The position numbers were made by a program, and so were the translations under genes. From assembly GCA_019115845.1 (NCBI GenBank), contig DXCU01000050.1, forward strand, positions 1-37,678: a stretch of 37,678 nt of DNA, given 5' to 3'. The DNA comes from Candidatus Rubneribacter avistercoris. Its GTDB lineage: Bacteria; Actinomycetota; Coriobacteriia; Coriobacteriales; Eggerthellaceae. Position 1 is the stretch's first letter, and every line of letters begins with the position of its first letter. The notes under the pieces are model-generated. The model searched no databases. It had not been told where the DNA came from and saw only the letters and a list, made by a program, of their open reading frames with translations. Shown one piece after another: positions 1 through 5,821 of this stretch.

Positions 1-834
1 GACTCCATGCAGATCTACCGGGGCATGGACATCGGCACCGGCAAGCTTCCCGTCGATGAGCGCAAAGTGCCCCATCACGGGTTCGACCTGGTCGATCCCG
101 GCGAGCCGTTTTCGGCGGCTTTGTTCCAGGCGTTTGCGAGGGAGCGGTTTCGCGAGATAGACGCGCGCGGGGCGCGCTGCATCCTGTGCGGAGGGACCGG
201 CTTCTACGTGCGCGCCGCCATCGACGGCTACGAGTTTCCCAAAGGCGACCAGGTTGGCAACCCGGTGCGGGAGCGCTACGAGCGTCTCGCCAAGGACGAG
301 GGCGTCGAAGCGCTCTGGCGCCTGCTTGACGCGCGCGACCCGGCGAGCGCGGCCCTCATCCCGCCAGCCGACGTGAAGCGCGTGATCCGCGCGTTCGAGC
401 TGTTGGAGGACGGGGGGTCCTACGCCGCGCAGCGCGCACGGCTTGCGTCGATCCCCCAGGCGGTCCCCGCAGCGTTCGTGGGGCTGGCGGTTGATCCCGA
501 CGTGCTGCGGGCGCGCATCGACGCGCGAGTGGACGCCATGGTGGAGGCCGGATTGGTGGGGGAGGTGCGGGGGCTGCTTGCGCAGGGTTTCCGAGAGGGG
601 GTCACCGCGCCGCAGGCCATCGGCTACAAGGAGATCGCGGACGCGATCGAGGGGCGATCGACGCTCGCTGAGGCCGTCGATCGCGTCAAGGTGGCCACGC
701 GGCGCTACGCGAAGAGGCAGCGCACCTGGTTTCGCAAGGATAGGCGCATCCGGTGGGTGGATGCGAACGACGGCGACGTGGAGGCGCTTGTCGAGCGAGC
801 CCTGGATGCGCTCGGAGAACCTGCGCGATGCTGA
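1..834 (+). CDS. miaA: tRNA dimethylallyltransferase MiaA (5' partial)
   Basis: The reading frame is open from base 1 (Asp-Ser-Met-Gln-Ile-Tyr-Arg-Gly) to TGA at 832-834. The opening residues are the family's DSMQIYRGMDIGTGK segment, which follows the N-terminal P-loop, so roughly 35-45 residues including the ATP-binding loop lie upstream. The ATG at 7 is internal, not the start. Further family hallmarks are LCGGTGFYVRA, the DVKRVIRAFE stretch, AIGYKEI near residue 210 and the C-terminal RYAKRQRTWFRKD. The enzyme transfers a dimethylallyl group to N6 of A37 in tRNAs reading UNN codons. hflX follows closely on the same strand, a pairing seen in many bacteria. The identification is secure; only the N terminus is missing. 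Confidence 0.97.
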   Translation, partial: DSMQIYRGMDIGTGKLPVDERKVPHHGFDLVDPGEPFSAALFQAFARERFREIDARGARCILCGGTGFYVRAAIDGYEFPKGDQVGNPVRERYERLAKDEGVEALWRLLDARDPASAALIPPADVKRVIRAFELLEDGGSYAAQRARLASIPQAVPAAFVGLAVDPDVLRARIDARVDAMVEAGLVGEVRGLLAQGFREGVTAPQAIGYKEIADAIEGRSTLAEAVDRVKVATRRYAKRQRTWFRKDRRIRWVDANDGDVEALVERALDALGEPARC

Positions 835-867
835 TTGCGCACGCGCTTTACGGGAAAGGATCGCCTT

Positions 868-2184
868 ATGTCCGAATTTGAATCCGCCATCTCGCGCGGC
901 GCGGCCGCTTTGTCCGAGCAGCGCAGGGAGCGCGCGGTGCTCGTGGGCGTCGAACGTCCGGGGGCGAAATGGCCGCTCGCTTCCTCCTTGGCCGAGCTTG
1001 AGCGCTTGGCGGACACCGCCGGTGCCGACGTGGTGGCGACAACGTCCCAGCGGCTTGAGGCGCCCAACCCCAAAACCTTCATCGGAACCGGCAAGGCGGA
1101 GGAGGTGGCCGAGCTTGCGCGCGCTCACGCCGCCGACCTCGTGGTGTTCGACGACGAGCTCACCCCGTCGCAGCAGGCGAACCTCGAGAAGACGGTGGGC
1201 AAGGACGTGAAGGTCATCGACCGCACGGCGCTCATCCTGGACATCTTCGCGCTGCACGCCACCAGTCGCGAGGGGCGGCTGCAGGTGCGGCTCGCCCAAA
1301 ACGAGTACCTGCTGCCGCGCTTGCGCGGCATGTGGGCGCACCTTGCCTCCAACCGCATGGGCGGCGGCGTGGGGTCGCGCTTCGGCGAAGGTGAGAGCCA
1401 GCTGGAGGTGGACCGTCGCATGGTGCGCAAGCGCATCACGTCCATCAAGCGCGAGCTCAAGCACCTGGCTGAGGTGCGCGCCGTGCAGCGCGAGAGTCGC
1501 TACGAAAGCGGCATGTTCAAAGTGGCGCTGGCCGGCTACACGAACGCCGGCAAGTCGAGCCTGCTCAATCGTCTGACCGGGGCCGACGTCCTGGCCTACG
1601 ATAAGCTGTTCGCCACGCTCGACTCCACCACGCGCAGGTTCGAGCTGCCCGAAGGACGCGAGATAACCATAACCGATACGGTCGGTTTCATCCAGAAGCT
1701 GCCCACCACGCTTGTGGAGGCGTTCAAGTCCACGCTCGACGAGATCACAGGTGCCGATCTTGTGCTGCACGTGGTGGATGCGTCGTCTGAGGAGCGCGAA
1801 GCCCAGATAGCCGCTGTCGAGGACGTGCTCGAGCAGATTGGTGCCCAGGACCTGCGCCGCGTGCTCGTGTTCAACAAATGCGATCTGGTCAGCGCCGAGG
1901 ATGCGGGCGCCATCGAGTCGCGTCATGCTCAGGCGCAAATCGTGTCGGCGGCCACAGGGGAGGGCATAGAGGCTCTCGTCGATCACATCGCGCGCATCGC
2001 CTCGGCGCACGACGAGCGCCTCGAGGTTCTTGTTCCGTACGAGCGCGGCGACCTTGTGTCGGTGGCGCACGAGCGCTGCCGTATCCTATCCGAGGCACAC
2101 GAAGAGGGCGGGACGCGTATCACCATGCTGGCTTCGCCCTCCTACGCCGGGATGTTCCGTCGGTTTGCAGTTGGGGGCGAATAG
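868..2184 (+). CDS. hflX: Ribosome-associated GTPase HflX
   Basis: Protein of 438 aa. HflX GTPases bind the 50S subunit and split or rescue stalled ribosomes, especially under stress. An N-terminal HflX domain (GTGKAEEVAELA; LRGMWAHLASNRMGGGVGSRF with the glycine-rich loop) is followed by a G domain. G1 is GYTNAGKSS at about residues 221-229, G3 is DTVGFIQKLP and G4 is NKCD. I chose ATG 868 because GGGAAAGGA lies 8 nt upstream; the frame is also open back to a TTG at 835, but that has no ribosome-binding site. The gene starts 33 nt after miaA and is probably co-transcribed with it. Length and motifs fit the family. Confidence 0.96.
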   Translation: MSEFESAISRGAAALSEQRRERAVLVGVERPGAKWPLASSLAELERLADTAGADVVATTSQRLEAPNPKTFIGTGKAEEVAELARAHAADLVVFDDELTPSQQANLEKTVGKDVKVIDRTALILDIFALHATSREGRLQVRLAQNEYLLPRLRGMWAHLASNRMGGGVGSRFGEGESQLEVDRRMVRKRITSIKRELKHLAEVRAVQRESRYESGMFKVALAGYTNAGKSSLLNRLTGADVLAYDKLFATLDSTTRRFELPEGREITITDTVGFIQKLPTTLVEAFKSTLDEITGADLVLHVVDASSEEREAQIAAVEDVLEQIGAQDLRRVLVFNKCDLVSAEDAGAIESRHAQAQIVSAATGEGIEALVDHIARIASAHDERLEVLVPYERGDLVSVAHERCRILSEAHEEGGTRITMLASPSYAGMFRRFAVGGE

Positions 2185-2203
2185 GCGAAACGCTCTTCCC
2201 TGC

Positions 2204-2243
2204 GCGCCGCCCTCCGCTTTGCCTCGATGGCGGAGGGCGGCGC
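2204..2243. terminator. Hairpin between convergent hflX and lexA
   Basis: A perfect 14-bp GC-rich inverted repeat (arms 2204-2217 and 2230-2243, 12-nt loop) lies between the converging stops of hflX (2184) and lexA (2314). Neither side has a clear U-tract, so it may be a bidirectional terminator that needs help from Rho, or a convergent-gene insulator. Confidence 0.5.
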
Positions 2244-2313
2244 TGCGCTTCAGGCGCCTCCGTCCCGTATGGGTGCGCGGATCGCGAGCGCCTAAAGGGC
2301 GGGCGCGCAGACC

Positions 2314-2952
2314 CTACAGGCGGCGAAACACCGCCACCACCTTGCCCGCGATGGAGCAATCGGTTGTGATGATGGGATCCATGGAGGAGTTCTCGGGCTG
2401 CAGGCGGATGTGGTCGCTTTCCTTGTAGAAGCGCTTGACCGTGGCGCCGTCGTCGATAATGGCCACCACGATGTCGCCGTTGTTGGCGACAGGCTGCTCC
2501 TTGACCACGACGTAGTCGCCGTCGTTGATGCCCGCCTCTATCATGCTCTCACCGCGCACCGACAGCAGGAAAGAGGGGGAGTCGCCCACGATGTCGGTAG
2601 GAAGCGACAGCGTGTCGGTGATGTTCTCCTCGGCCAGGATGGGAGTGCCAGCGGCAACGTTGCCGACGAGCGGAACGTTCACGATCTTGCCGAAGCTGGG
2701 CTGCACGATGTTCGACGCCGCAGAGGCGTCCTCGAGCGGATAGGTGAGGGCGATGGAGCGCGACTTGAGCGGGTCGCGCTTGATGAGGCCCTTCTCCTCA
2801 AGGGCTTTGAGGTGGACGTGCACAGTGGAGGGGGAGGAGAGCCCCAGGCTTTGGCAGACCTCGCGCACCGTCGGGCCGTACCCTTTCTCCCGGATGCACT
2901 CTTCGATGCAGTCGAGCACGGCTCGCTGGCGTTTCGTCACTTTTCCCGTCAT
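2314..2952 (-). CDS. lexA: SOS repressor LexA
   Basis: 212 aa. It represses DNA-damage genes by binding SOS boxes and self-cleaves when RecA filaments form. The N-terminal winged helix includes GPTVREVCQSLGLSSPSTV (about residues 26-44). The cleavage site is Ala101-Gly102 within NVAAGTP. The catalytic dyad is Ser136 (GESM) and Lys173 (TVKRF). I chose the ATG at 2952 because AGGAAAGGAAGG lies just upstream; a start at 2979 would add nine unconserved residues. It faces a divergent region with two perfect GAAC-N4-GTTC boxes (3003-3014, 3031-3042), consistent with autorepression. Confidence 0.97.
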   Translation of the reverse strand: MTGKVTKRQRAVLDCIEECIREKGYGPTVREVCQSLGLSSPSTVHVHLKALEEKGLIKRDPLKSRSIALTYPLEDASAASNIVQPSFGKIVNVPLVGNVAAGTPILAEENITDTLSLPTDIVGDSPSFLLSVRGESMIEAGINDGDYVVVKEQPVANNGDIVVAIIDDGATVKRFYKESDHIRLQPENSSMDPIITTDCSIAGKVVAVFRRL

Positions 2953-2973
2953 GGCCCTTCCTTTCCTCGGGTC

Positions 2974-2985
2974 GTACATATGTTC
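2974..2985. promoter_or_regulatory. Degenerate LexA box in lexA leader
   Basis: GTACATATGTTC differs by one base from the GAAC-N4-GTTC pattern of the two perfect boxes nearby. It lies between those boxes and the lexA start, so it could be a weaker third site affecting lexA. This is inferred from similarity only. Confidence 0.35.
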
Positions 2986-2995
2986 AATTTTTCTA

Positions 2996-3024
2996 TTGAC
3001 ATGAACCTATGTTCGCTCTATTAT
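2996..3024 (+). promoter_or_regulatory. Promoter of the small SOS gene
   Basis: TTGACA (2996-3001), a 17-nt spacer and TATTAT (3019-3024) form a near-consensus sigma-70-type promoter. It reads toward the small gene at 3067. The first LexA box lies wholly within the spacer and the second just after the -10, so LexA binding should block it. On the opposite strand TATAAT (3025-3020) could serve as the lexA -10, but no good -35 is visible for it. Confidence 0.75.
3003..3014. promoter_or_regulatory. LexA (SOS) box 1
   Basis: GAACCTATGTTC, followed by G, matches the CGAAC-N4-GTTCG type SOS box of Gram-positive bacteria. It sits between the -35 and -10 of the rightward promoter. Confidence 0.85.
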
Positions 3025-3030
3025 ATACGC

Positions 3031-3042
3031 GAACATAGGTTC
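3031..3042. promoter_or_regulatory. LexA (SOS) box 2
   Basis: GAACATAGGTTC, preceded by C, is a second perfect GAAC-N4-GTTC site. It is the exact reverse complement of box 1 and its centre lies 28 bp downstream. It overlaps the expected transcription start of the rightward gene. Confidence 0.85.
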
Positions 3043-3066
3043 TACGCAAGGCCAAGGAGGCAAAAA

Positions 3067-3369
3067 ATGAGGAATTTCGATCTGCGGTGCCCTGTGGACG
3101 GCACGTCGGCGCTGGATCCGGGGCTTACGCACGGGCTCGCTCCGAAGGGGATCGTCATCGATTTCCCCACGAACGCCTGCGGGCGAAAGAGGCTTGAGGG
3201 CGCCGCGACGCCGACGTCTGGGAGGCGTCTGTCGAGCGAAACCCTCCAGAGCCTGGCTTATGGCACCGCGCGCGGCAAGGCTTTCGACCGTGTTCCCGTC
3301 AGCCAAGCCGTTGTGACTGGCTTCGCGTTTGTTGCCCTGGCGATGGCGAGCGCAGTCTTCGGGCTGTAG
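3067..3369 (+). CDS. Putative SOS-induced tail-anchored protein (cell-division suppressor candidate)
   Basis: 100 aa; ATG 3067 follows AAGGAGG at 3054-3060. About 79 polar residues, rich in Gly, Arg and Thr, precede a single C-terminal hydrophobic helix (about residues 80-100, AVVTGFAFVALAMASAVFGL) that ends at the last residue, so a tail-anchored topology is likely. I recognise no domain; there is no LysM. Its promoter is sandwiched by two LexA boxes and it lies between lexA and nrdR. That is the position held in mycobacteria by the Rv2719c-type gene and in corynebacteria by divS, both SOS-induced division inhibitors. The functional link is by position and regulation only, not by sequence similarity. 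Confidence 0.75.
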   Translation: MRNFDLRCPVDGTSALDPGLTHGLAPKGIVIDFPTNACGRKRLEGAATPTSGRRLSSETLQSLAYGTARGKAFDRVPVSQAVVTGFAFVALAMASAVFGL

Positions 3370-3431
3370 GCGGCGGCGTCAAGGCGCGTGTCGGTGGGTT
3401 TTTCTTGCAGGGAAGCGGCATTTCGATTGAG

Positions 3432-3447
3432 GCACTATATCTGGTAT
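3432..3447. promoter_or_regulatory. NrdR-box-like site in the nrdR promoter
   Basis: GCACTATATCTGGTAT matches 13 of 16 positions of one form of the NrdR box as I recall it (ACACTATATCTTGTGT). It overlaps the spacer and -10 of a plausible promoter, TTCGAT (3422-3427), 17 nt, TATGTT (3445-3450), 37 nt before nrdR. This suggests autoregulation. Only one box is seen, whereas NrdR usually binds pairs. Confidence 0.5.
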
Positions 3448-3486
3448 GTTAGGCTTGGCCTACGTCAACCGAAGGAGCTGTCCTCT

Positions 3487-3933
3487 ATGCGTTGCCCTGC
3501 TTGCGGAAACACCGAATCCAAGGTGGTCGATTCCCGCCCGTCGGAAGACGGTACGGCCATCCGCCGCCGACGCGAGTGCCTGGATTGCGGCCGGCGCTTC
3601 ACCACGTACGAGCGTTTGGGGGACAACCCCTTGCTCGTGACCAAAGCGGATGGATCATCTGAGGCGTATGATCGTCAAAAGCTCATGCGCGGCCTGCTGA
3701 TGGCCTGTGCGAAGCGGCCCATATCACCCGATCAGATCGCTTCGCTCATCGACAGCATAGAAACCGAGCTGCGCAACGCTTCGAAAAGCGAGATCCGCTC
3801 GAAGGAGCTGGGGGACATGGCGCTGGTGCGCCTGGCGAAGCTCGACGACGTCGCCTATGTGAGGTTCGCCAGCGTCTACAAGGATTTCCAAAACGTGGAG
3901 GAGTTCGCCTCCGCGCTCGAGGGGTTGCGCTGA
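3487..3933 (+). CDS. nrdR: Transcriptional repressor NrdR
   Basis: 148 aa. NrdR represses ribonucleotide reductase genes in response to dATP/ATP bound by its ATP-cone. The zinc ribbon is Cys3, Cys6, Cys31 and Cys34 (MRCPACGNTES and RRECLDCGRRFTTYER). The ATP-cone begins near residue 48 (LLVTKADGSSEAYDRQKL). ATG 3487 gives the canonical N terminus and has GAAGGAG upstream; the upstream open frame from 3388 adds residues not seen in this family. It follows the SOS-linked small gene, and dut starts one base after its stop, so nucleotide-supply genes are linked here. Length is typical. Confidence 0.97.
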   Translation: MRCPACGNTESKVVDSRPSEDGTAIRRRRECLDCGRRFTTYERLGDNPLLVTKADGSSEAYDRQKLMRGLLMACAKRPISPDQIASLIDSIETELRNASKSEIRSKELGDMALVRLAKLDDVAYVRFASVYKDFQNVEEFASALEGLR

Positions 3934-3934
3934 C

Positions 3935-4381
3935 ATGGATGAGATCAAGATACCTGCGGTTCGAACGGATAACGGCCTGCCCATGCCCTCCTACGCTTAC
4001 GAGGGCGACGCGGGGATCGATCTTCGGGCGACCGAGGACTGCGTGCTGGGGCCGCTTGAGAGGAAGCTCGTCCCATGCGGCGTTGCGGTGGCCATCCCTC
4101 CCGGCTACGCCGGACTCGTGCTGCCGCGCAGCGGGCTGGCCGCCAAGCATGGCGTGTCCTTGGTGAACGCCCCCGGCTTGATAGATTCCAACTACCGAGG
4201 CGAGATCAAGGCCATTCTCCTCAACACCGATCCCGACAACGCCTTCGAGGTGAGGCGGGGGGACCGCGTGGCGCAGCTTGTCGTGGTGAAGGTTCCCCGC
4301 ATGACGCTTGAGGAGGTTGAGGATCTTTCTTCAACGGAGCGCGGTGCCGGTGGGTTTGGGAGCAGCGGTGTCAGCCTCTGA
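3935..4381 (+). CDS. dut: dUTP diphosphatase
   Basis: 148 aa, the usual size of a trimeric dUTPase. It hydrolyses dUTP to dUMP and pyrophosphate, keeping uracil out of DNA and supplying dTMP synthesis. All five family motifs are present in order: AGIDLRA, PRSGLAAKHG, GLIDSNYRGE, RGDRVAQLVV and the C-terminal RGAGGFGSSG that closes over the active site. The start ATG lies one base after the nrdR stop, so translation is probably coupled. Certain by motif content. Confidence 0.98.
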   Translation: MDEIKIPAVRTDNGLPMPSYAYEGDAGIDLRATEDCVLGPLERKLVPCGVAVAIPPGYAGLVLPRSGLAAKHGVSLVNAPGLIDSNYRGEIKAILLNTDPDNAFEVRRGDRVAQLVVVKVPRMTLEEVEDLSSTERGAGGFGSSGVSL

Positions 4382-4411
4382 GCGAGGAGAGGCTTTCACG
4401 TTTCTCCCCTT

Positions 4412-4442
4412 TTGAAACGTATTGCATTAGAGTAACTCTAAT
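4412..4442 (+). promoter_or_regulatory. Candidate MerR-type promoter with long spacer
   Basis: TTGAAA (4412-4417), 19 nt, TCTAAT (4437-4442). A 19-nt spacer is characteristic of MerR-controlled promoters. The left operator overlaps the spacer and -10. The assignment is tentative. Confidence 0.4.
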
Positions 4443-4461
4443 TAGAGTTACTCTAATGCAA
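4422..4461. promoter_or_regulatory. Perfect 40-bp palindrome: two tandem MerR operators
   Basis: The two 20-base halves (4422-4441, 4442-4461) are exact reverse complements. Each half contains its own 15-bp dyad: TTAGAGTAACTCTAA at 4427-4441 and TTAGAGTTACTCTAA at 4442-4456. The TAGAGT-N-ACTCTA form resembles MerR-family operators. The palindrome ends 17 bp before the MerR-type gene, so it is most simply that regulator's double operator. A related dyad recurs at 5690-5708. Confidence 0.75.
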
Positions 4462-4478
4462 TGATAGGAGAGTGGGCA

Positions 4479-4898
4479 ATGCCTGACGAGAAGTCGACAG
4501 ACGAAGGCGCCTGTGCGCCGGAGGGCGGCGCGTGGCTGGGCATCAAGGATGTTTCGGACATGACGGGTATCTCCGCGTTCACGATCCGCTATTACGACAA
4601 GTGCGGGTTCTTTCCGAATCTGGCGCGGGCCAAGCGCGGAGTCCGGCGTTTCTCGCGCGACGACGTGGAGCAGCTTCATCTCGTTGACGCTTTGAGGAAA
4701 AGCGGGCTGTCCATCGAGGGCATCCAGTACTTCGTGAGGCTTCAGAAGAGGGGTTCCGCCACGCGCGGCGAGCGCCTCTCCATCGTCAAGTCGCAGGAAA
4801 CCGTTCTGGAGTACCATATCGCCGAATTGCAGGTGTGCTTGGACCGCCTCCGCTTTGCAGGCGCCAAGTTGGCCGAAAACGAAAGGCCTCGGGCATGA
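4479..4898 (+). CDS. MerR-family transcriptional regulator
   Basis: 139 aa. The DNA-binding part is GIKDVSDMTGISAFTIRYYD (residues 21-40), followed by the wing (GVRRFSRDD, 54-62) and the second helix pair LHLVDALRKSGLSIEGIQYF. A coiled-coil dimerisation helix follows (about 100-130). MerR proteins bind over-long promoter spacers and untwist them on sensing a signal. The short C terminus has one Cys (120) and no metal-binding cysteine cluster, so the effector is unknown. ATG 4479 has ATAGGAGAG 6-7 nt upstream; the earlier ATG at 4461 lies at the operator edge with no ribosome-binding site. A double operator lies directly upstream, and a small membrane protein gene follows in the same direction. 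Confidence 0.9.
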   Translation: MPDEKSTDEGACAPEGGAWLGIKDVSDMTGISAFTIRYYDKCGFFPNLARAKRGVRRFSRDDVEQLHLVDALRKSGLSIEGIQYFVRLQKRGSATRGERLSIVKSQETVLEYHIAELQVCLDRLRFAGAKLAENERPRA

Positions 4899-5034
4899 GA
4901 GGTTGTCAAAACGTCGTTTTCGACGACCTAGGAGTCGCGGAAGGGCAAAACAGGCCCTTAGAACGGCTCTCAGAGCCTCGTTTGTAAAACCCCAGTTCAA
5001 ATGCATGATATTGAGCACCAGTGAAGGACATGAG

Positions 5035-5490
5035 ATGACTGATCGCAAACAAGAGACGCCCGAGCCGCCTCCGGCTCCCGAAACGTGCCAATCCGGAGGC
5101 GGCGATCCGGGCGAACCCCGTCCGAACGGGCGGAACCTTGGAGAGGCCAAGTCCGCCCAGACGCTCGTTGCGCTTGCAAGCGTGTTCGGCCCGGTGTCGC
5201 TTTTCATAGGAGGCGTGTTTCTGTCGACGGCCGGCTTGATTTGCGCGATCATCGCGTACAGGAAGCTGGGCGCGCTTGCGAAGACCTCGGCCGAGACGCT
5301 TTCGGCCACAACGCGGCTGAAGCGGTCGAGCATCGTTGCCATGGCGGTGTGCGCCATAGCCGCCGTGCTCAACGCGGTGTCGGTTTACCTGCTGCTGCCC
5401 GAGCTCGTAGCGATGCTTGAAAGCGGCGACTACGCAACCCTGGCGAACCTCGGCGGCGCAGCGACGGGAGCCAGCTCGACATGGGGATGA
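5035..5490 (+). CDS. Small membrane protein of unknown function
   Basis: 151 aa. A proline- and glycine-rich polar N terminus (1-40) precedes a hydrophobic segment at about 44-75, a basic linker (YRKLGALAKTS... TTRLKR) and a second at about 100-122, then a short polar tail. I recognise no family. ATG 5035 follows GTGAAGGACATGAG, giving a GAAGG site about 8 nt upstream. It lies 136 bp after the MerR-type gene on the same strand, so it may be a target of that regulator. Nothing in the sequence indicates an enzymatic role. Confidence 0.75.
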   Translation: MTDRKQETPEPPPAPETCQSGGGDPGEPRPNGRNLGEAKSAQTLVALASVFGPVSLFIGGVFLSTAGLICAIIAYRKLGALAKTSAETLSATTRLKRSSIVAMAVCAIAAVLNAVSVYLLLPELVAMLESGDYATLANLGGAATGASSTWG

Positions 5491-5689
5491 CGCCTCAAAG
5501 CGCCAATCGAAGCATTTTATTGATAACATATCTTATGTAAAGTCGAATTGAGGGACCGCTGATGCCCGAGAGCGGTCCTGCGCGCCCCCTTTCGGACTGA
5601 CGCAAACCTTGCTTTCCGCGTTTTGCGAGCGAAGCGCATTGACGCTGTTTTTGCTCCGGACGCATCGCGCGCGACTCGATGCCTCTCTT

Positions 5690-5708
5690 GGTTAGAGTTA
5701 CTCTAACC
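5690..5708. promoter_or_regulatory. Orphan copy of the MerR-type operator
   Basis: GGTTAGAGTTACTCTAACC is a 9-1-9 perfect dyad sharing the TTAGAGTTACTCTAA core with the right half of the 4422-4461 palindrome. No gene starts close by on either strand. Confidence 0.65.
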
Positions 5709-5762
5709 TTCCGTCGTCCTACGCATGGGCCGAGGCGTCTTTTACGATTCGATGGACAACTC

Positions 5763-5800
5763 CGCAAAAAAGCCGGCTTCGAAAAACCGGCCTTTTTGCG
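5763..5800 (-). terminator. Intrinsic terminator after the flavoprotein gene
   Basis: A 14-bp stem with one mismatch (5763-5776/5787-5800) and a 10-nt loop lies 22 bp beyond the stop of the - strand flavoprotein. Reading leftward, GCCGG is followed by a run of T. A- and T-runs on both sides allow it to work in either direction. Confidence 0.85.
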
Positions 5801-5821
5801 AAGAAGATATCTCGCTCCGAA

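Larger units (their letters stand above)
5491..5821. other. 331-bp non-coding interval with orphan operator
   Basis: No convincing gene is present. The interval contains, in order, a weak promoter-like TTGATA-N17-TCGAAT (5520-5548), an 8-bp hairpin (5553-5560/5571-5578, GGACCGCT) that may end the preceding gene, an orphan MerR-type operator (5690-5708) and the terminator of the flavoprotein gene (5763-5800). The short frames crossing it have no ribosome-binding site and run through the hairpins. It could be the remains of a lost MerR target gene or a small RNA locus. Confidence 0.5.

Noticed and set aside
3067..3369. Classical LysM-type YneA/ChiZ division inhibitor
   Set aside because: No LysM motif and the membrane helix is C-terminal, not N-terminal; only position and regulation match.
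4422..4461. Terminator of dut
   Set aside because: The palindrome is AT-rich, has no loop or U-tract, and contains two MerR-type dyads abutting a MerR-type gene, so an operator explains it better.
5495..5767. Possible 90-aa - strand gene across the orphan operator
   Set aside because: No ribosome-binding site, basic low-complexity product, and it runs through the operator and a hairpin.
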